Part shown: piece by piece, positions 34,303 through 43,042 of the stretch | Layout: every line of letters starts with the position of its first letter | Position numbering within the stretch: position 1 is the stretch's first letter | The notes under the pieces: generated by a model | The model's database searches: none | The model's input: only the letters and a program-made list of their open reading frames with translations | What the model was told of the DNA's origin: nothing | Assembly: GCF_001610835.1 (NCBI RefSeq) | Contig: NZ_CP011270.1 | Location: 5,660,001 to 5,724,000, forward strand | Length of the DNA stretch: 64,000 nucleotides | Reading direction: 5' to 3' | Source: Planctomyces sp. SH-PL14 | GTDB taxonomy: Bacteria; Planctomycetota; Planctomycetia; Planctomycetales; Planctomycetaceae | Position numbers and translations under genes: made by a program

Positions 34303-35493
34303 ATGTTGAAGCTGAACGCACGAGTCCCGGCGATCCGCGATCTCGATCCGTTCGTGGCACGGATCGAGACCTCCGGTGACGCGCCGACCGATGGAACGTC
34401 GGCCTATCTCTCGCGCGATCCCGTTGCGCCGGTTCCAGCCGGACACCGGGCCTACTTCTCGCTTCACGAGCCCGCCGAGGTCGCCGCGGCTGACGCCTAT
34501 GTCGCCCGGCTACCGGAGTCGATGAGCTATCTGGCTGAAGGGGACATCGTCCGCGTCAGCCCCCGTGTCGGGGAGGTGTGGGTCGTCTACCGCCGCGGCT
34601 CGCCGTTCAACGCCCTCCTCCTCACGGAGCAGTGCAACAGCGACTGCCTGATGTGCTCCCAGCCACCGAAGGCCGCCGCCGACCGCCACCTCGTCGCGAC
34701 CTACCTCGATGCCATCCCGCTCATGGATCGCCAGACGCCGGAGCTCGGGATCACCGGGGGCGAGCCGACGCTGCTGGGGGAGGCGCTCTTCGACATCCTC
34801 AGAGCCTGCCGTGACCATCTCCCGCAGACCGCCCTCCACATGCTGACGAACGGCCGGCTGTTCCAGTACCTCCGCCTCGCCCGCCGGCTTGCCGATCTCC
34901 GCCATCCCGATCTGATGCTGGGGATCCCCCTCTACTCGGACCTCGCCTATCGGCACGACTTCGTCGTCCAGGCCGCGGGAGCGTTCGACCAGACGGTGCG
35001 AGGCCTCATGAACCTCGCCCGCTGCGGTGTCCGGATCGAGATCCGCATCGTCCTGCATGCCCAGACGATCGACCGCCTTCCGCAGTGGGCGGAGTTCCTG
35101 GCGCGGAACCTGCCGTTCGTCGAGCACGTCGCCCTCATGGGGCTGGAGATGATGGGCTACGTCCGGATGAACCTGGAGGGGCTGTGGATCGACCCCGCAG
35201 ACTACCAGTCGGAACTGCGGCAGGCGGTCGAAACGCTGGACCGCCACGGCCTCAACGTCTCGATCTACAACCATCCGCTCTGTCTCCTTCCGCCCGCTCT
35301 GTGGTCCTTCGCACGGAAGAGCATCTCGGACTGGAAGAACGAATATCTCCCAGTCTGCGAGCCGTGCGCGGTCCGCTCGGAGTGCGGTGGTTTCTTCTCC
35401 TCCGCCACACTCCGCACGAGCAGTCACATCGCCCCGTTTGCGGAGCCGCTCATTCACAGAGCGACCGAAGTCAGCCAATCGTTTCTGTCTTGA
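34303..35493 (+). CDS. hxsC: HxsC, radical SAM maturase of His-Xaa-Ser system
   Basis: 396 residues. The cluster motif CNSDCLMC (Cys111, 115, 118) is followed by GITGGEPTLLGE (the SAM-binding GGE). An N-terminal domain without cluster motifs precedes it (LKLNARVPAIRDLDPFVARI). A C-terminal cysteine group VCEPCAVRSECGGFF suggests an extra cluster. The gene lies 57 bases after hxsB and completes the set of two paired maturases. The chemistry is unknown. Confidence 0.9.
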   Translation: MLKLNARVPAIRDLDPFVARIETSGDAPTDGTSAYLSRDPVAPVPAGHRAYFSLHEPAEVAAADAYVARLPESMSYLAEGDIVRVSPRVGEVWVVYRRGSPFNALLLTEQCNSDCLMCSQPPKAAADRHLVATYLDAIPLMDRQTPELGITGGEPTLLGEALFDILRACRDHLPQTALHMLTNGRLFQYLRLARRLADLRHPDLMLGIPLYSDLAYRHDFVVQAAGAFDQTVRGLMNLARCGVRIEIRIVLHAQTIDRLPQWAEFLARNLPFVEHVALMGLEMMGYVRMNLEGLWIDPADYQSELRQAVETLDRHGLNVSIYNHPLCLLPPALWSFARKSISDWKNEYLPVCEPCAVRSECGGFFSSATLRTSSHIAPFAEPLIHRATEVSQSFLS

Positions 35494-35516
35494 AGCACCA
35501 TTGAAGGGAGCATCAC

Positions 35517-35720
35517 ATGTGGGATTCGGTTCTGATCGCGTCGCTGTTCGGGCTTGTGGGGATCCTGCTCTCGGTGATCGGTTACAAGCTGTTCGACCTG
35601 ATCGAGACAAAGATCGACTTCGCGGAAGAGATTAAGAAAGGAAACACGGCAGCGGCGATCGTCATCGCCGGCTTCCTGCTCGGCATCTGCTTCATCATCG
35701 GCCGCGCCATCGGCAGCTGA
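35517..35720 (+). CDS. Small two-helix membrane protein (DUF350-like)
   Basis: 67 residues with two membrane helices (VLIASLFGLVGILLSVIGYKLF and AAIVIAGFLLGICFIIGRAI) around a short charged loop. The pattern GLVGILL...GYKLFDLIETKIDFAEEI...N.AAAI.IAG..LG matches the DUF350 type by eye. It starts 23 bases after hxsC with GGGAG nearby and is probably co-transcribed with the HXS genes, so it could anchor the system or its product in the membrane. Repeat S4 follows. Confidence 0.7.
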   Translation: MWDSVLIASLFGLVGILLSVIGYKLFDLIETKIDFAEEIKKGNTAAAIVIAGFLLGICFIIGRAIGS

Positions 35721-35738
35721 CCAGCGTGGATCATCCGG

Positions 35739-35765
35739 GCGAGCGGTGGGCGTCAGCCCCCTGAT
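35739..35765 (+). repeat. Short hairpin repeat S4
   Basis: GCGAGCGGTGGGCGTCAGCCCCCTGAT, 19 bases after the DUF350-like gene; one stem base differs from S1. Confidence 0.8.
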
Positions 35766-35884
35766 AGCGCCGTAGCTTCACGACGACGGCGAACCGATCA
35801 GGCGGACGCCTGTGCCCCCCCGACCTCCGCCTCCCGGAACCCGCGAGCTCTACAAAGTTCCTCAGGATCACTGCGCCGCGCCAG

Positions 35885-38800
35885 CTATTCGCCCGCCCCC
35901 GCCCCCACCATCTCCAGCGTCCCCAGATCCAACGCCGCGCCGGTCCGGTCCCCTTCGATCGGCGGAACCGTGAAAGTCCGCTTCAGCCGGCCCAATGGTC
36001 CGGCGAAAGCATTGACCGCGTCGCTGGGAATCGCCGAGAGCTCGGCTGTCAGCTCATACTCGCCCGGTGGAATGTCGTTGATCCGGAATGTGCCATCCCG
36101 GTTCACCGCCGAGGAAAACCGGGAGGCCGCCTCCCGCTGCGCCAGGAAGGCGTCATACGCGGACCGGTACGCGATACCCTGCGGCGTAGCCATGTAGGCC
36201 TGCCACCACTTCTGCCGCTTCGCCTCGTCCGCCTCGACGTCGGCCGGAATCTCCGGCGGCGGAGGGGGGAGAGGGCCGACGGGCTCGACGTTGATCGACG
36301 AGAAGTTCCAGTCGAACGGGACCTTCAGGTCCGCCGGGGCGACGAGCAGACCCGTGACGGGCCGTCCTGTCCCGCCAATCTGGACCTCCGTCGTCTCCCC
36401 TTTGGGGAACTCCGTGGTCCGGTGGTGTGAATACGTCTGCGACTCCCCTCCAGCCCGGATGTGGTGCCGCACGATGCGGACCACCGTCCCCTTCCCCGGC
36501 AACACACGGTCCCAGCGGAACGAGCCGTCCCGGGCCGACGTCGCGTGGTAGTCGAACGAAACGTTCGGCCGGCCCTCCGCATAGCTGTCGGAATGGTGGC
36601 TCAGTTTCAGGAGGACGTCGGCGGCCGGCTCGGCCCCGACTCGGACCATCCCCTGAACGACCGCCCACGGCTCGAGCCGGATCGTCTCCAGCGCGTCGTC
36701 GGGCTTGAGCGGGACCCACGCGGCGCCCGAGGGGTGGACCACGATCAGCTCGAAGGGGCCGGTCTGCGAGGGGATCTCGAACTCCCCCTTGGCGCCGGTG
36801 GTCCGCCGGTCGCAGTACGACCCGCTCTCGGAAAACTCGCCGTTGAGGAACCGGATCTGTGTCCGGTTGAGGCCGATGACGACCGTCGCCTTCTCGGCGG
36901 GGCGGCCGTCCGGAGTGACGACAACGCCCGAGAACCGCTTCCCCTGCCGCAACTCGACCCGCACTTCGATCGAACCCTCGTCGGAGCGGACATTGCGTGT
37001 GTCGGCGGTCTGGTAGCCGGGCGCTTCGATGCGGAAACGGTAGTTCGGCCGGGGATAGTCGGTGCGGTAGTAGAACGCCCCGTCCTTGCCGTCGAACGAG
37101 TCCTTGCGGTCCCAGATGAACTGGTCGTTCCCCAGGTCCTCCCCCAGCACAACCCGGAAGGCGGGGATCGGCTGCCCGGTCGCCTGGTCGACGACGCGGC
37201 CGTTCACGTGGAGCGATGGTTTGGAGATAAACACATACGGCTCGTCGCGGGCTACGAGCCGCTGCTCGGAGAGCTGCATTCCGGTCGGCGGGGCGATGTC
37301 CGCGATCACCGCGTCTTCGGGGGCCTCATTCCATTCCCACACCCCTTTCTCGTCGGCGTAGGACAGAACTTTGTCGAGCCCATAACGGTGGTCGTCCCCG
37401 CGCCAGTTCTGGAAGAAGACGCGGAACTTGGGAACCGGCTTTCCATCGGCGTCGACCATCTTGACCCGGATTGTCCGGGGCGCCGGGAGCGTAAAGTGGG
37501 CGGGAGCGAGGTCCGGCTGGAAGTCGATGTTCTCGAGTGCCGGTCCATGGCCGGCGGCCGTCACGACCAGGTCGAACCGGCCGGGGCGACATCCCGCCAG
37601 CCGGTACTCGCCGCGGTCATCGGTCATCGCCTCGCGCTGGGCATTGATGAACTGGCCCCGAACCCGAGCCCCCGCGACCGGTTTTCCCTCGCGATCGACG
37701 ACGCGGCCCGTCGCCACGATCCCGCGGGCGATCGTGATCCGGCGTTCCGGAGTGCCGCCGGCAGGGACGCTGAACTCCTTCAGCGAAAGCGACACCCGGC
37801 TCTCGCTGAGGTACTGCGGATGGTCCAGCGTGATGCCGACGGAGTCGAGGCTCGCCGGAACACTTTCATAGGTCCAGCGGCCGGCGGCGTCGGTCTTCAC
37901 CCGGTCGCCGACGCCGAGCTGGCTCTGATCTTCGTCCCGCTTCTTGAACTCGATGTGGGGATGGACCGAGACCCCTTCGACGGGCCGCCCCTCCTCGTCG
38001 ACGACGACACCGCCGACGCGGGCTCCCGCATCGAGATGGATCGTGTACTGGTCGGGGATCTGGTCGCTTCGATCCGCCACGTCCCATCCGGCCCAGAACG
38101 GCCCGAAGCCGGGAGTGGTGACATCGACGTTGAAATACTGCGTTCCGCGGGCCGGGAGATCGACCGCCAGCCGTCCGGTCTCGTCCGCCTGGGCGAAGGT
38201 CCCGTAGCGGCCGGCCTTCACGAACTCGCCGCGATGGAAAGTCCAGGTCTTCTGCCCCGGGATGAGCCGCAGCTCGACCTTGGCCTTCGGGACCGGCTTG
38301 TCATCCGGCCCGACGATCAGGACCTCGAACCGGCGTGTCGCCGGAGCGGGGGCCGCCTGCGGTTCGATCTTTGGGGGAGCCGGCTTGTCGGAAGGCTGCG
38401 CAGGGCTCTGGGCTCCGGTGAGGTGCGGGAGGCAGAGGGCCGCCAGGATCGCCAGCGTCGCGATCGACCATCCTCGCAGCCTCGTCGTCGGCGCGGGGGC
38501 GTCGGTGTCGAGGAGCCGTTGCAGTCGCGCCGCACAGGTCCGACCGCTGCGCGAGTCAAACAGCGCGAGAGCGGGAACCGCGGACCGCGTGGCGGCCTGG
38601 GCGGCCCAGCGGACGACCCCCAGGAACGCTTCGCCCCGCTCGACGAAGTTCCCCGCGTGTTGCGCGCTCGCCAGGTCATCAGCGGCGAGTTCGCGAAGGC
38701 GGTCAAGGACCGATCTCGCGATCCACAGGGCGGGGTTCGTGAAGTGCACAATCTGGAGGCCGCGCAGCGCCGCCTGAATCGCCAGGTCGTGCCGGCGGAT

Positions 38801-39586
38801 GTGGGCCAGTTCGTGCAGCAGGACCCACCGCCGCTGTCCGGCGGTGAGCGTCGCCGCCAAACCGGGGGGAAGCAGGATCCGCGGTGTCCGGATTCCCCAC
38901 ACGGCGGGGGAGCGGACGAGGTCCGTTTCCAAGAGGCGAACGCGGGCGAGCGCGGGGTCGTCCGCCGTGAGCGATGCGAACTCATCTGTCCACGGCGCTT
39001 CGGCGGGAGCGGCGCGTCGCAACTGGCGATGGAAGGCCCATTGCACCCACGCGAACCGCGTCGCGAGTCCCGCCACGGCGAAGGCCCAGGCAACCATGAG
39101 GACCGCTCGCCAGGAGAAGCTCGCGCGGGGGGGCCGGGCGACGGTGGCGGGGATCGGCGCGGCTTCCAACTTCGGCAGCGTCGGTGTCGATGGCGGGGCC
39201 GAGACAGCGATCGGTCGCGCGGCATCGCTGACCGGGGACGGCTGAGGCCGTGACGTCGAAGAGAGAGGGGCGCGGTCGACAGGGACGGCGGGCTGCGGGG
39301 CAGGCTCGACGACGGTGGCGGTGGACGGAACTCCCGCGGGGCCGATCGCAAAACTCGGGAGCCATGCGGCGACCGGCGCCGGGAGGGGGAATTCGACCGG
39401 CGTCAGGAGCTTGAGCGGGACGAGCAGGAACAGCAGGTAGCCCCACCGCGGCGACGCCCGGCGGCGGACCAGGAACCAGACCGTGGCGGCGACCGCCAGC
39501 ACGCCTGCGGCGGCGACGTGGCCTGCAACAAACCAGCTCCACCACGCGGGGGCCCACTCATTCAGCCGGAGCACAACGTTCATCAT
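35885..39586 (-). CDS. BlaR1-like M56 membrane peptidase with carboxypeptidase-regulatory domains
   Basis: 1233 residues from ATG 39586 (GGAG just upstream). The N-terminal M56 part has membrane helices and the zinc motif HELAHIRRHD near residues 256-265. After a further helix (about 385-400) there follow several carboxypeptidase-regulatory-like, Ig-type domains (for example VLIVGPDDKPVPKAKVEL, GIVATGRVVDREGKPVAGARV, SGVVVTPDGRPAEKATVVI). In BlaR1 the peptidase activates on a signal and relieves repression by BlaI; here the penicillin sensor is replaced by these domains. The signal is unknown. It is coupled to the BlaI-type repressor 73 bases upstream. Confidence 0.9.
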   Translation of the reverse strand: MMNVVLRLNEWAPAWWSWFVAGHVAAAGVLAVAATVWFLVRRRASPRWGYLLFLLVPLKLLTPVEFPLPAPVAAWLPSFAIGPAGVPSTATVVEPAPQPAVPVDRAPLSSTSRPQPSPVSDAARPIAVSAPPSTPTLPKLEAAPIPATVARPPRASFSWRAVLMVAWAFAVAGLATRFAWVQWAFHRQLRRAAPAEAPWTDEFASLTADDPALARVRLLETDLVRSPAVWGIRTPRILLPPGLAATLTAGQRRWVLLHELAHIRRHDLAIQAALRGLQIVHFTNPALWIARSVLDRLRELAADDLASAQHAGNFVERGEAFLGVVRWAAQAATRSAVPALALFDSRSGRTCAARLQRLLDTDAPAPTTRLRGWSIATLAILAALCLPHLTGAQSPAQPSDKPAPPKIEPQAAPAPATRRFEVLIVGPDDKPVPKAKVELRLIPGQKTWTFHRGEFVKAGRYGTFAQADETGRLAVDLPARGTQYFNVDVTTPGFGPFWAGWDVADRSDQIPDQYTIHLDAGARVGGVVVDEEGRPVEGVSVHPHIEFKKRDEDQSQLGVGDRVKTDAAGRWTYESVPASLDSVGITLDHPQYLSESRVSLSLKEFSVPAGGTPERRITIARGIVATGRVVDREGKPVAGARVRGQFINAQREAMTDDRGEYRLAGCRPGRFDLVVTAAGHGPALENIDFQPDLAPAHFTLPAPRTIRVKMVDADGKPVPKFRVFFQNWRGDDHRYGLDKVLSYADEKGVWEWNEAPEDAVIADIAPPTGMQLSEQRLVARDEPYVFISKPSLHVNGRVVDQATGQPIPAFRVVLGEDLGNDQFIWDRKDSFDGKDGAFYYRTDYPRPNYRFRIEAPGYQTADTRNVRSDEGSIEVRVELRQGKRFSGVVVTPDGRPAEKATVVIGLNRTQIRFLNGEFSESGSYCDRRTTGAKGEFEIPSQTGPFELIVVHPSGAAWVPLKPDDALETIRLEPWAVVQGMVRVGAEPAADVLLKLSHHSDSYAEGRPNVSFDYHATSARDGSFRWDRVLPGKGTVVRIVRHHIRAGGESQTYSHHRTTEFPKGETTEVQIGGTGRPVTGLLVAPADLKVPFDWNFSSINVEPVGPLPPPPPEIPADVEADEAKRQKWWQAYMATPQGIAYRSAYDAFLAQREAASRFSSAVNRDGTFRINDIPPGEYELTAELSAIPSDAVNAFAGPLGRLKRTFTVPPIEGDRTGAALDLGTLEMVGAGAGE

Positions 39587-39659
39587 GAGTCTCCGCGGCG
39601 CGGGGAGAGGAAGGGGAGGGCTCAGCAGCCAGGATCCAACAGCCAATCGCAGGCCTCGG

Positions 39660-40067
39660 TCACGATGGCGGCTTGCGGCGGGAGAGGGTTCGTTTCTTGG
39701 CGTCGATCAGCTTCTGGAGCGCGTCGAGGTCCTGGGCATTGAGGTCGCTGGCCTCGACCATGTGGACGAGGAGCGGGCCCGTGGCCGCCTCGGTGGCGTT
39801 GGAGAGGAGCGTGTCGGCGGCCCCCCGCAGGGTGGCGATGGCCGATTGCGCCGGGCGATAGACGAAGCCGTTCCCGACCGGCGTGGTCGTGAGGTACTGC
39901 TTGTCGACGAGCCGTTTGAGCAGCGTCTTGACGGTGGCGGGGGACCAGCCGTGCAGTTCGCCGGCGAGGGTGTAGACCTCACGGGCCATCGCCTTCTGAA
40001 GATCCCAGACGATCTTCATGACTTTCCACTCTGCCATGGAAAGATCGCGGAGTTCGGGCGAGGACAT
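39660..40067 (-). CDS. BlaI/MecI/CopY-family repressor
   Basis: 135 residues. The winged-helix motif is clear: LSMAEWKVMKIVWDL, then SPATVKTLLKRLVDKQYL and GFVYRP. BlaI-type dimers bind paired TACA/TGTA half-sites. A matching operator is visible just upstream, so this gene and the M56 gene are probably autoregulated as one unit. The proteolytic signal chain is inferred from the family. Confidence 0.93.
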   Translation of the reverse strand: MSSPELRDLSMAEWKVMKIVWDLQKAMAREVYTLAGELHGWSPATVKTLLKRLVDKQYLTTTPVGNGFVYRPAQSAIATLRGAADTLLSNATEAATGPLLVHMVEASDLNAQDLDALQKLIDAKKRTLSRRKPPS

Positions 40068-40101
40068 GGGCCGGTGCCGAAGAGGAGCGGAGTACGAACG
40101 T

Positions 40102-40113
40102 CTACAGATGTAG
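40102..40113. promoter_or_regulatory. Putative BlaI-type operator
   Basis: CTACAGATGTAG, a perfect palindrome of the TACAnnTGTA type recognised by BlaI/MecI repressors, 35 bases upstream of the repressor start. It supports autoregulation of the repressor and its M56 partner. Confidence 0.7.
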
Positions 40114-40291
40114 TCGAGTCGCTTTCAACTGTCAACCGGCCTGTCCATTCAGCGACGTGCGTATCAGACGGGTCTGCCCCGCGCGCTCCAAGGTCATTCG
40201 GCGTAGGAGTGGCTTCTTCGATCGGCAAGGATGGCTCCGCTGGCCGGCGGAGGTCCTTTGCGTCGGAATCGTCCGAACCAGAGAAGGGACG

Positions 40292-41248
40292 ATGTTGTCG
40301 TCCATCGTCGACCCATTACGCTCACTCACTCGGGAGCATGGAACAGTGCAGAGCGAACTCGCAACTCGTCTCTTTACGCACGTCGACCGTCTCGCGGGCC
40401 TGATCGGTCCGCGGCCGATGGCGCGGGAAGCGACGACCGAAACGACAGTCACCTACATCGAACGGGAGCTCGCCTCGTGCGGCCTGTCGGTGGAGCGGGA
40501 GTTCTATCCGCTCCTCGGACGGCAGGTCTGCAACCTGGTGGCGAACCGGATCGGAAGCGGCCGTCCGGACGAGATCGTGATCCTCGGGGCCCACTACGAC
40601 ACGATCTCGACGACTCCCGGCGCGGACGACAACGCCTCCGCGGTCGCCGTCCTGATCGAGACCGCGCGGCAGCTCCAGACCTTCGCCCCGGACCGGACGA
40701 TCCGGTTCGTCTCCTTTGCGGCGGAAGAGCCGCCGTACTTCCAGACGGACGGGATGGGGAGCCGCGTCCACGCCCGGGGCTGCCGTTCGCGGAACGAGGA
40801 GATCCGGGCGATGCTCTGCCTGGAGATGGTCGGTTACTTCACCGATGCCGAAGGGAGCCAGACGGTCCCACCGGCGATCCCGCGCTGGCTGCGGGGGGCC
40901 GTGCCGACGCGGGGGGACTTCCTGGCGGCGGTCGGCAATCTTGCCTCGTGGCGGCTCGTCTGGTCGTTCCGCCGCGGGTTTCGGCAGGGGACGCAGCTTC
41001 CGCTCTTTGCGATCGCGCTGCCGGAATCGATCCCCGAGATCGGTCTCTCCGACAACAGCTCGTTCTGGGAGCAGGGCTATCCGGCGCTGATGCTCAGCGA
41101 TACGAGCTTCCTCCGGAACCCGAACTACCACCTTGTCAGCGACACTCCGGACACCCTCGATTACGCCCGGATGGCGGAGGTGACTCTCGGTGTGGCGTCG
41201 GCCGTTGAACGGCTGGCTGGAGGCGAGCGGGGGGCGTCAGCCCCCTGA
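40292..41248 (+). CDS. M28-family zinc aminopeptidase-like protein
   Basis: 318 residues from ATG 40292. Zinc-ligand positions of the M28 family are visible: His101 in GAHYDT, Asp112 in GADDNASA, the Glu145-Glu146 pair in FAAEEPP, and a His in NPNYHLVSDTPDTLDY. There is no clear signal peptide. These enzymes remove N-terminal residues from peptides. The last residues GGERGASAP and the stop codon are encoded by short repeat S5, so the original C-terminus was modified by the repeat. Confidence 0.85.
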   Translation: MLSSIVDPLRSLTREHGTVQSELATRLFTHVDRLAGLIGPRPMAREATTETTVTYIERELASCGLSVEREFYPLLGRQVCNLVANRIGSGRPDEIVILGAHYDTISTTPGADDNASAVAVLIETARQLQTFAPDRTIRFVSFAAEEPPYFQTDGMGSRVHARGCRSRNEEIRAMLCLEMVGYFTDAEGSQTVPPAIPRWLRGAVPTRGDFLAAVGNLASWRLVWSFRRGFRQGTQLPLFAIALPESIPEIGLSDNSSFWEQGYPALMLSDTSFLRNPNYHLVSDTPDTLDYARMAEVTLGVASAVERLAGGERGASAP

Positions 41249-41249
41249 T
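41222..41249 (+). repeat. Short hairpin repeat S5, inside coding sequence
   Basis: GCGAGCGGGGGGCGTCAGCCCCCTGAT, identical to S1. It encodes GERGASAP and supplies the TGA of the M28 gene. Confidence 0.85.
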
Positions 41250-41257
41250 GGCGCCGC

Positions 41258-41575
41258 TTGCCGGCGAAGCTTCCATAGCTCAAACCCAACGTGCCACGGC
41301 AGGCTGGGGTCAAGGGGGCCACGCCCCCTTGCCGCCGGAGGCACTTTTATGAGGAACCGTGGAACACAACGGACGTCCGCTTTGTGGAACCGGCGTTCAG
41401 GACTCCCCGCTCGCTTCGTAATCCCCGCGGGTTGGTGAGGGGGCATACAACACGGTGTCCGCGCTTGGACACGGGCTCCATCAGACATCTCACGACGAGA
41501 GGGCCTCCGGCGGGCAAAGGGGCGTTGCCCCTCTGCACTCCCCACCAGGGGCGAGCCCCTGGACCCCGGTGATTT
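41258..41575 (-). repeat. Dispersed long hairpin repeat L11 (full-length)
   Basis: A full L copy with the second module near the M28 stop and the first module (CCGGGGTCCAGGGGCTCGCC, minus sense) toward Ku. Stems include GCAGAGGGGCAACGCCCCTTTGC, TGTCC/GGACA, and CAAGGGGGCGTGGCCCCCTTG. The remaining 260 bases up to the Ku start hold no gene. Confidence 0.85.
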
Positions 41576-41843
41576 GGGCCGCAATGGTGGGGACGCCGAT
41601 TCCGTCTCCATGGCTGGCTGAGCGAAACGCCGCAGCCGTGATCGACGGACGGACAGCCTCCCCCACACCTGAACACCGTTCAGCCCCAACCCCCAGATCC
41701 CAGCCCCGCGAGGACATACGACAAACTGACCCGCCGATCCCAAACGGGCACACCCGCTGCATCACCTCCGTCGGCAAACAGGGAGCCCCAAAGGACTGCG
41801 TATTCACGGACGGCATCTCTTCACCCCCGTCCGGATCGCCAAC

Positions 41844-42719
41844 ATGGCCCTGCACGCTGCCTGGAAAGGGCATCTTCGCATCAGTCTCGTCTCGCTCCCC
41901 GTCCAGGCGTTCACCACGTCCGCGGGCTCCAAGTCGGACGACATCTCGTTCAACCAGCTCCACGAAACCTGCCACAGCCGCATCCGCTACAAGAAGGTCT
42001 GCCCGATCCACGGTGAGGTCCCGAGCAGCGAGATCGTCTCCGGCTACGAGTTCCAGAAGGGGCAGTACGTCGTGCTGGATCGCGACGAGCTCGATGCCGT
42101 CCGCATCCAGGGGGACAAGGCGATCGACGTCGCCACGTTCGTCCCTCTGACGTCGATCGATCCGGCGCTCTACGCGGGGCAGGCGTACTACCTGGTTCCG
42201 GATGGCAAGATGGCTCAGAAGACGTATGGCCTGATCCGTCAGGGGCTGGCGGACGAAGGGGTTTCGGCCATCGGGGAGGTGGTGATCTCCCGGAAGCAGA
42301 AGCTGGTTTCGATCCGGGCGGCCGAGGACTTTCTGGTGATGGATTGCTTGTACTACGAGGGGGAGTTGCGGGATCGGGAGGAGATTCCGACGCCGAGTGC
42401 GAGTGGCGGGAAGACGACGGCGGCGGAGTTGAAGCTGCTGAAGTCGCTGGTGGAGGGGATGAGCCAGGAGTCGTTTGATCCGTCGGCGTTCCGGGAGGAT
42501 TACAATGAGCGGGTGCGGGAGGTGATTGAGGCGAAGATTGAGGGGAAGGAGGTGACGGCGGTTCGGGAGTCGAAGGAGCCGGATGTCATCAACCTGATGG
42601 ATGCGATCAAGAAGAGTTTGAAGATGACGACGCCGGCGCCGCGAGCGGCGGGGCGGAAGTCGCGGACGACGAAGGGGAATGGTCGTTCGACGAAGCGTCC
42701 CGCGCGAAAGTCCGGATAG
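41844..42719 (+). CDS. ku: Ku protein of bacterial non-homologous end joining
   Basis: 291 residues, starting MALHAAWKGHLRISLVSLPV, the typical N-terminus of bacterial Ku. The core follows with RIRYKKVCPIHGEV, EIVSGYEFQKGQYVVLD and AYYLVPDGKMAQKTYGLIRQ, and a basic C-terminal tail (RKSRTTKGNGRSTKRPARK) is typical of DNA-binding. Ku homodimers bind DNA ends and recruit LigD, encoded next. Repeat L12 begins seven bases after its stop. Confidence 0.95.
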   Translation: MALHAAWKGHLRISLVSLPVQAFTTSAGSKSDDISFNQLHETCHSRIRYKKVCPIHGEVPSSEIVSGYEFQKGQYVVLDRDELDAVRIQGDKAIDVATFVPLTSIDPALYAGQAYYLVPDGKMAQKTYGLIRQGLADEGVSAIGEVVISRKQKLVSIRAAEDFLVMDCLYYEGELRDREEIPTPSASGGKTTAAELKLLKSLVEGMSQESFDPSAFREDYNERVREVIEAKIEGKEVTAVRESKEPDVINLMDAIKKSLKMTTPAPRAAGRKSRTTKGNGRSTKRPARKSG

Positions 42720-42723
42720 CCCC

Positions 42724-42895
42724 CCAAGAGAGCCGGGGTCCAGGGGTTCACCCCTGGTGGGGAGTGCAGAGGGGCCTGTGTTGCTTTTTGGCCCTTTGCC
42801 CGCCGGAGGCCCTCTCGTCGAGAGATGTCTGAAGGAGCCAGTGTCCAAGCGCGGGCGCGGTGCCGGATGCCCCCTCACCAACCCGCGTCGCTACC
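42724..42895 (+). repeat. Dispersed hairpin repeat L12 (first module with insert)
   Basis: L copy directly after Ku: CCAAGAGAGCCGGGGTCCAGG with a CCAGGGGTTCACCCCTGG hairpin. The next stem, GCAGAGGGG/CCCTTTGC, carries a loop insert CCTGTGTTGCTTTTTGG bounded by GGCC. The same insert occurs in L9. The rest of the gap to 43042 holds nothing else recognised. Confidence 0.85.
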
Positions 42896-43042
42896 GGACC
42901 GACATCCGAACACCCATTGGCCCAGTCGCGCCGGTCCACGCTCGGATGCACTCCTGTGCGAGAGTCCTCGGTAGCGTTCCACTCTGCACCCGGGCGCAGG
43001 GTTTGCACCCCTTCTGACGGCAAGTCCGGGAGTGCACAGGCA

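Noticed and set aside
36461-39253. 930-residue open frame opposite the M56 gene
   Set aside because: It mirrors the M56 gene on the other strand; high GC makes long antisense frames common, and its translation has no recognisable domain and is Arg/Gly/Pro-rich. The frames opposite LigD and the M48 gene are alike.
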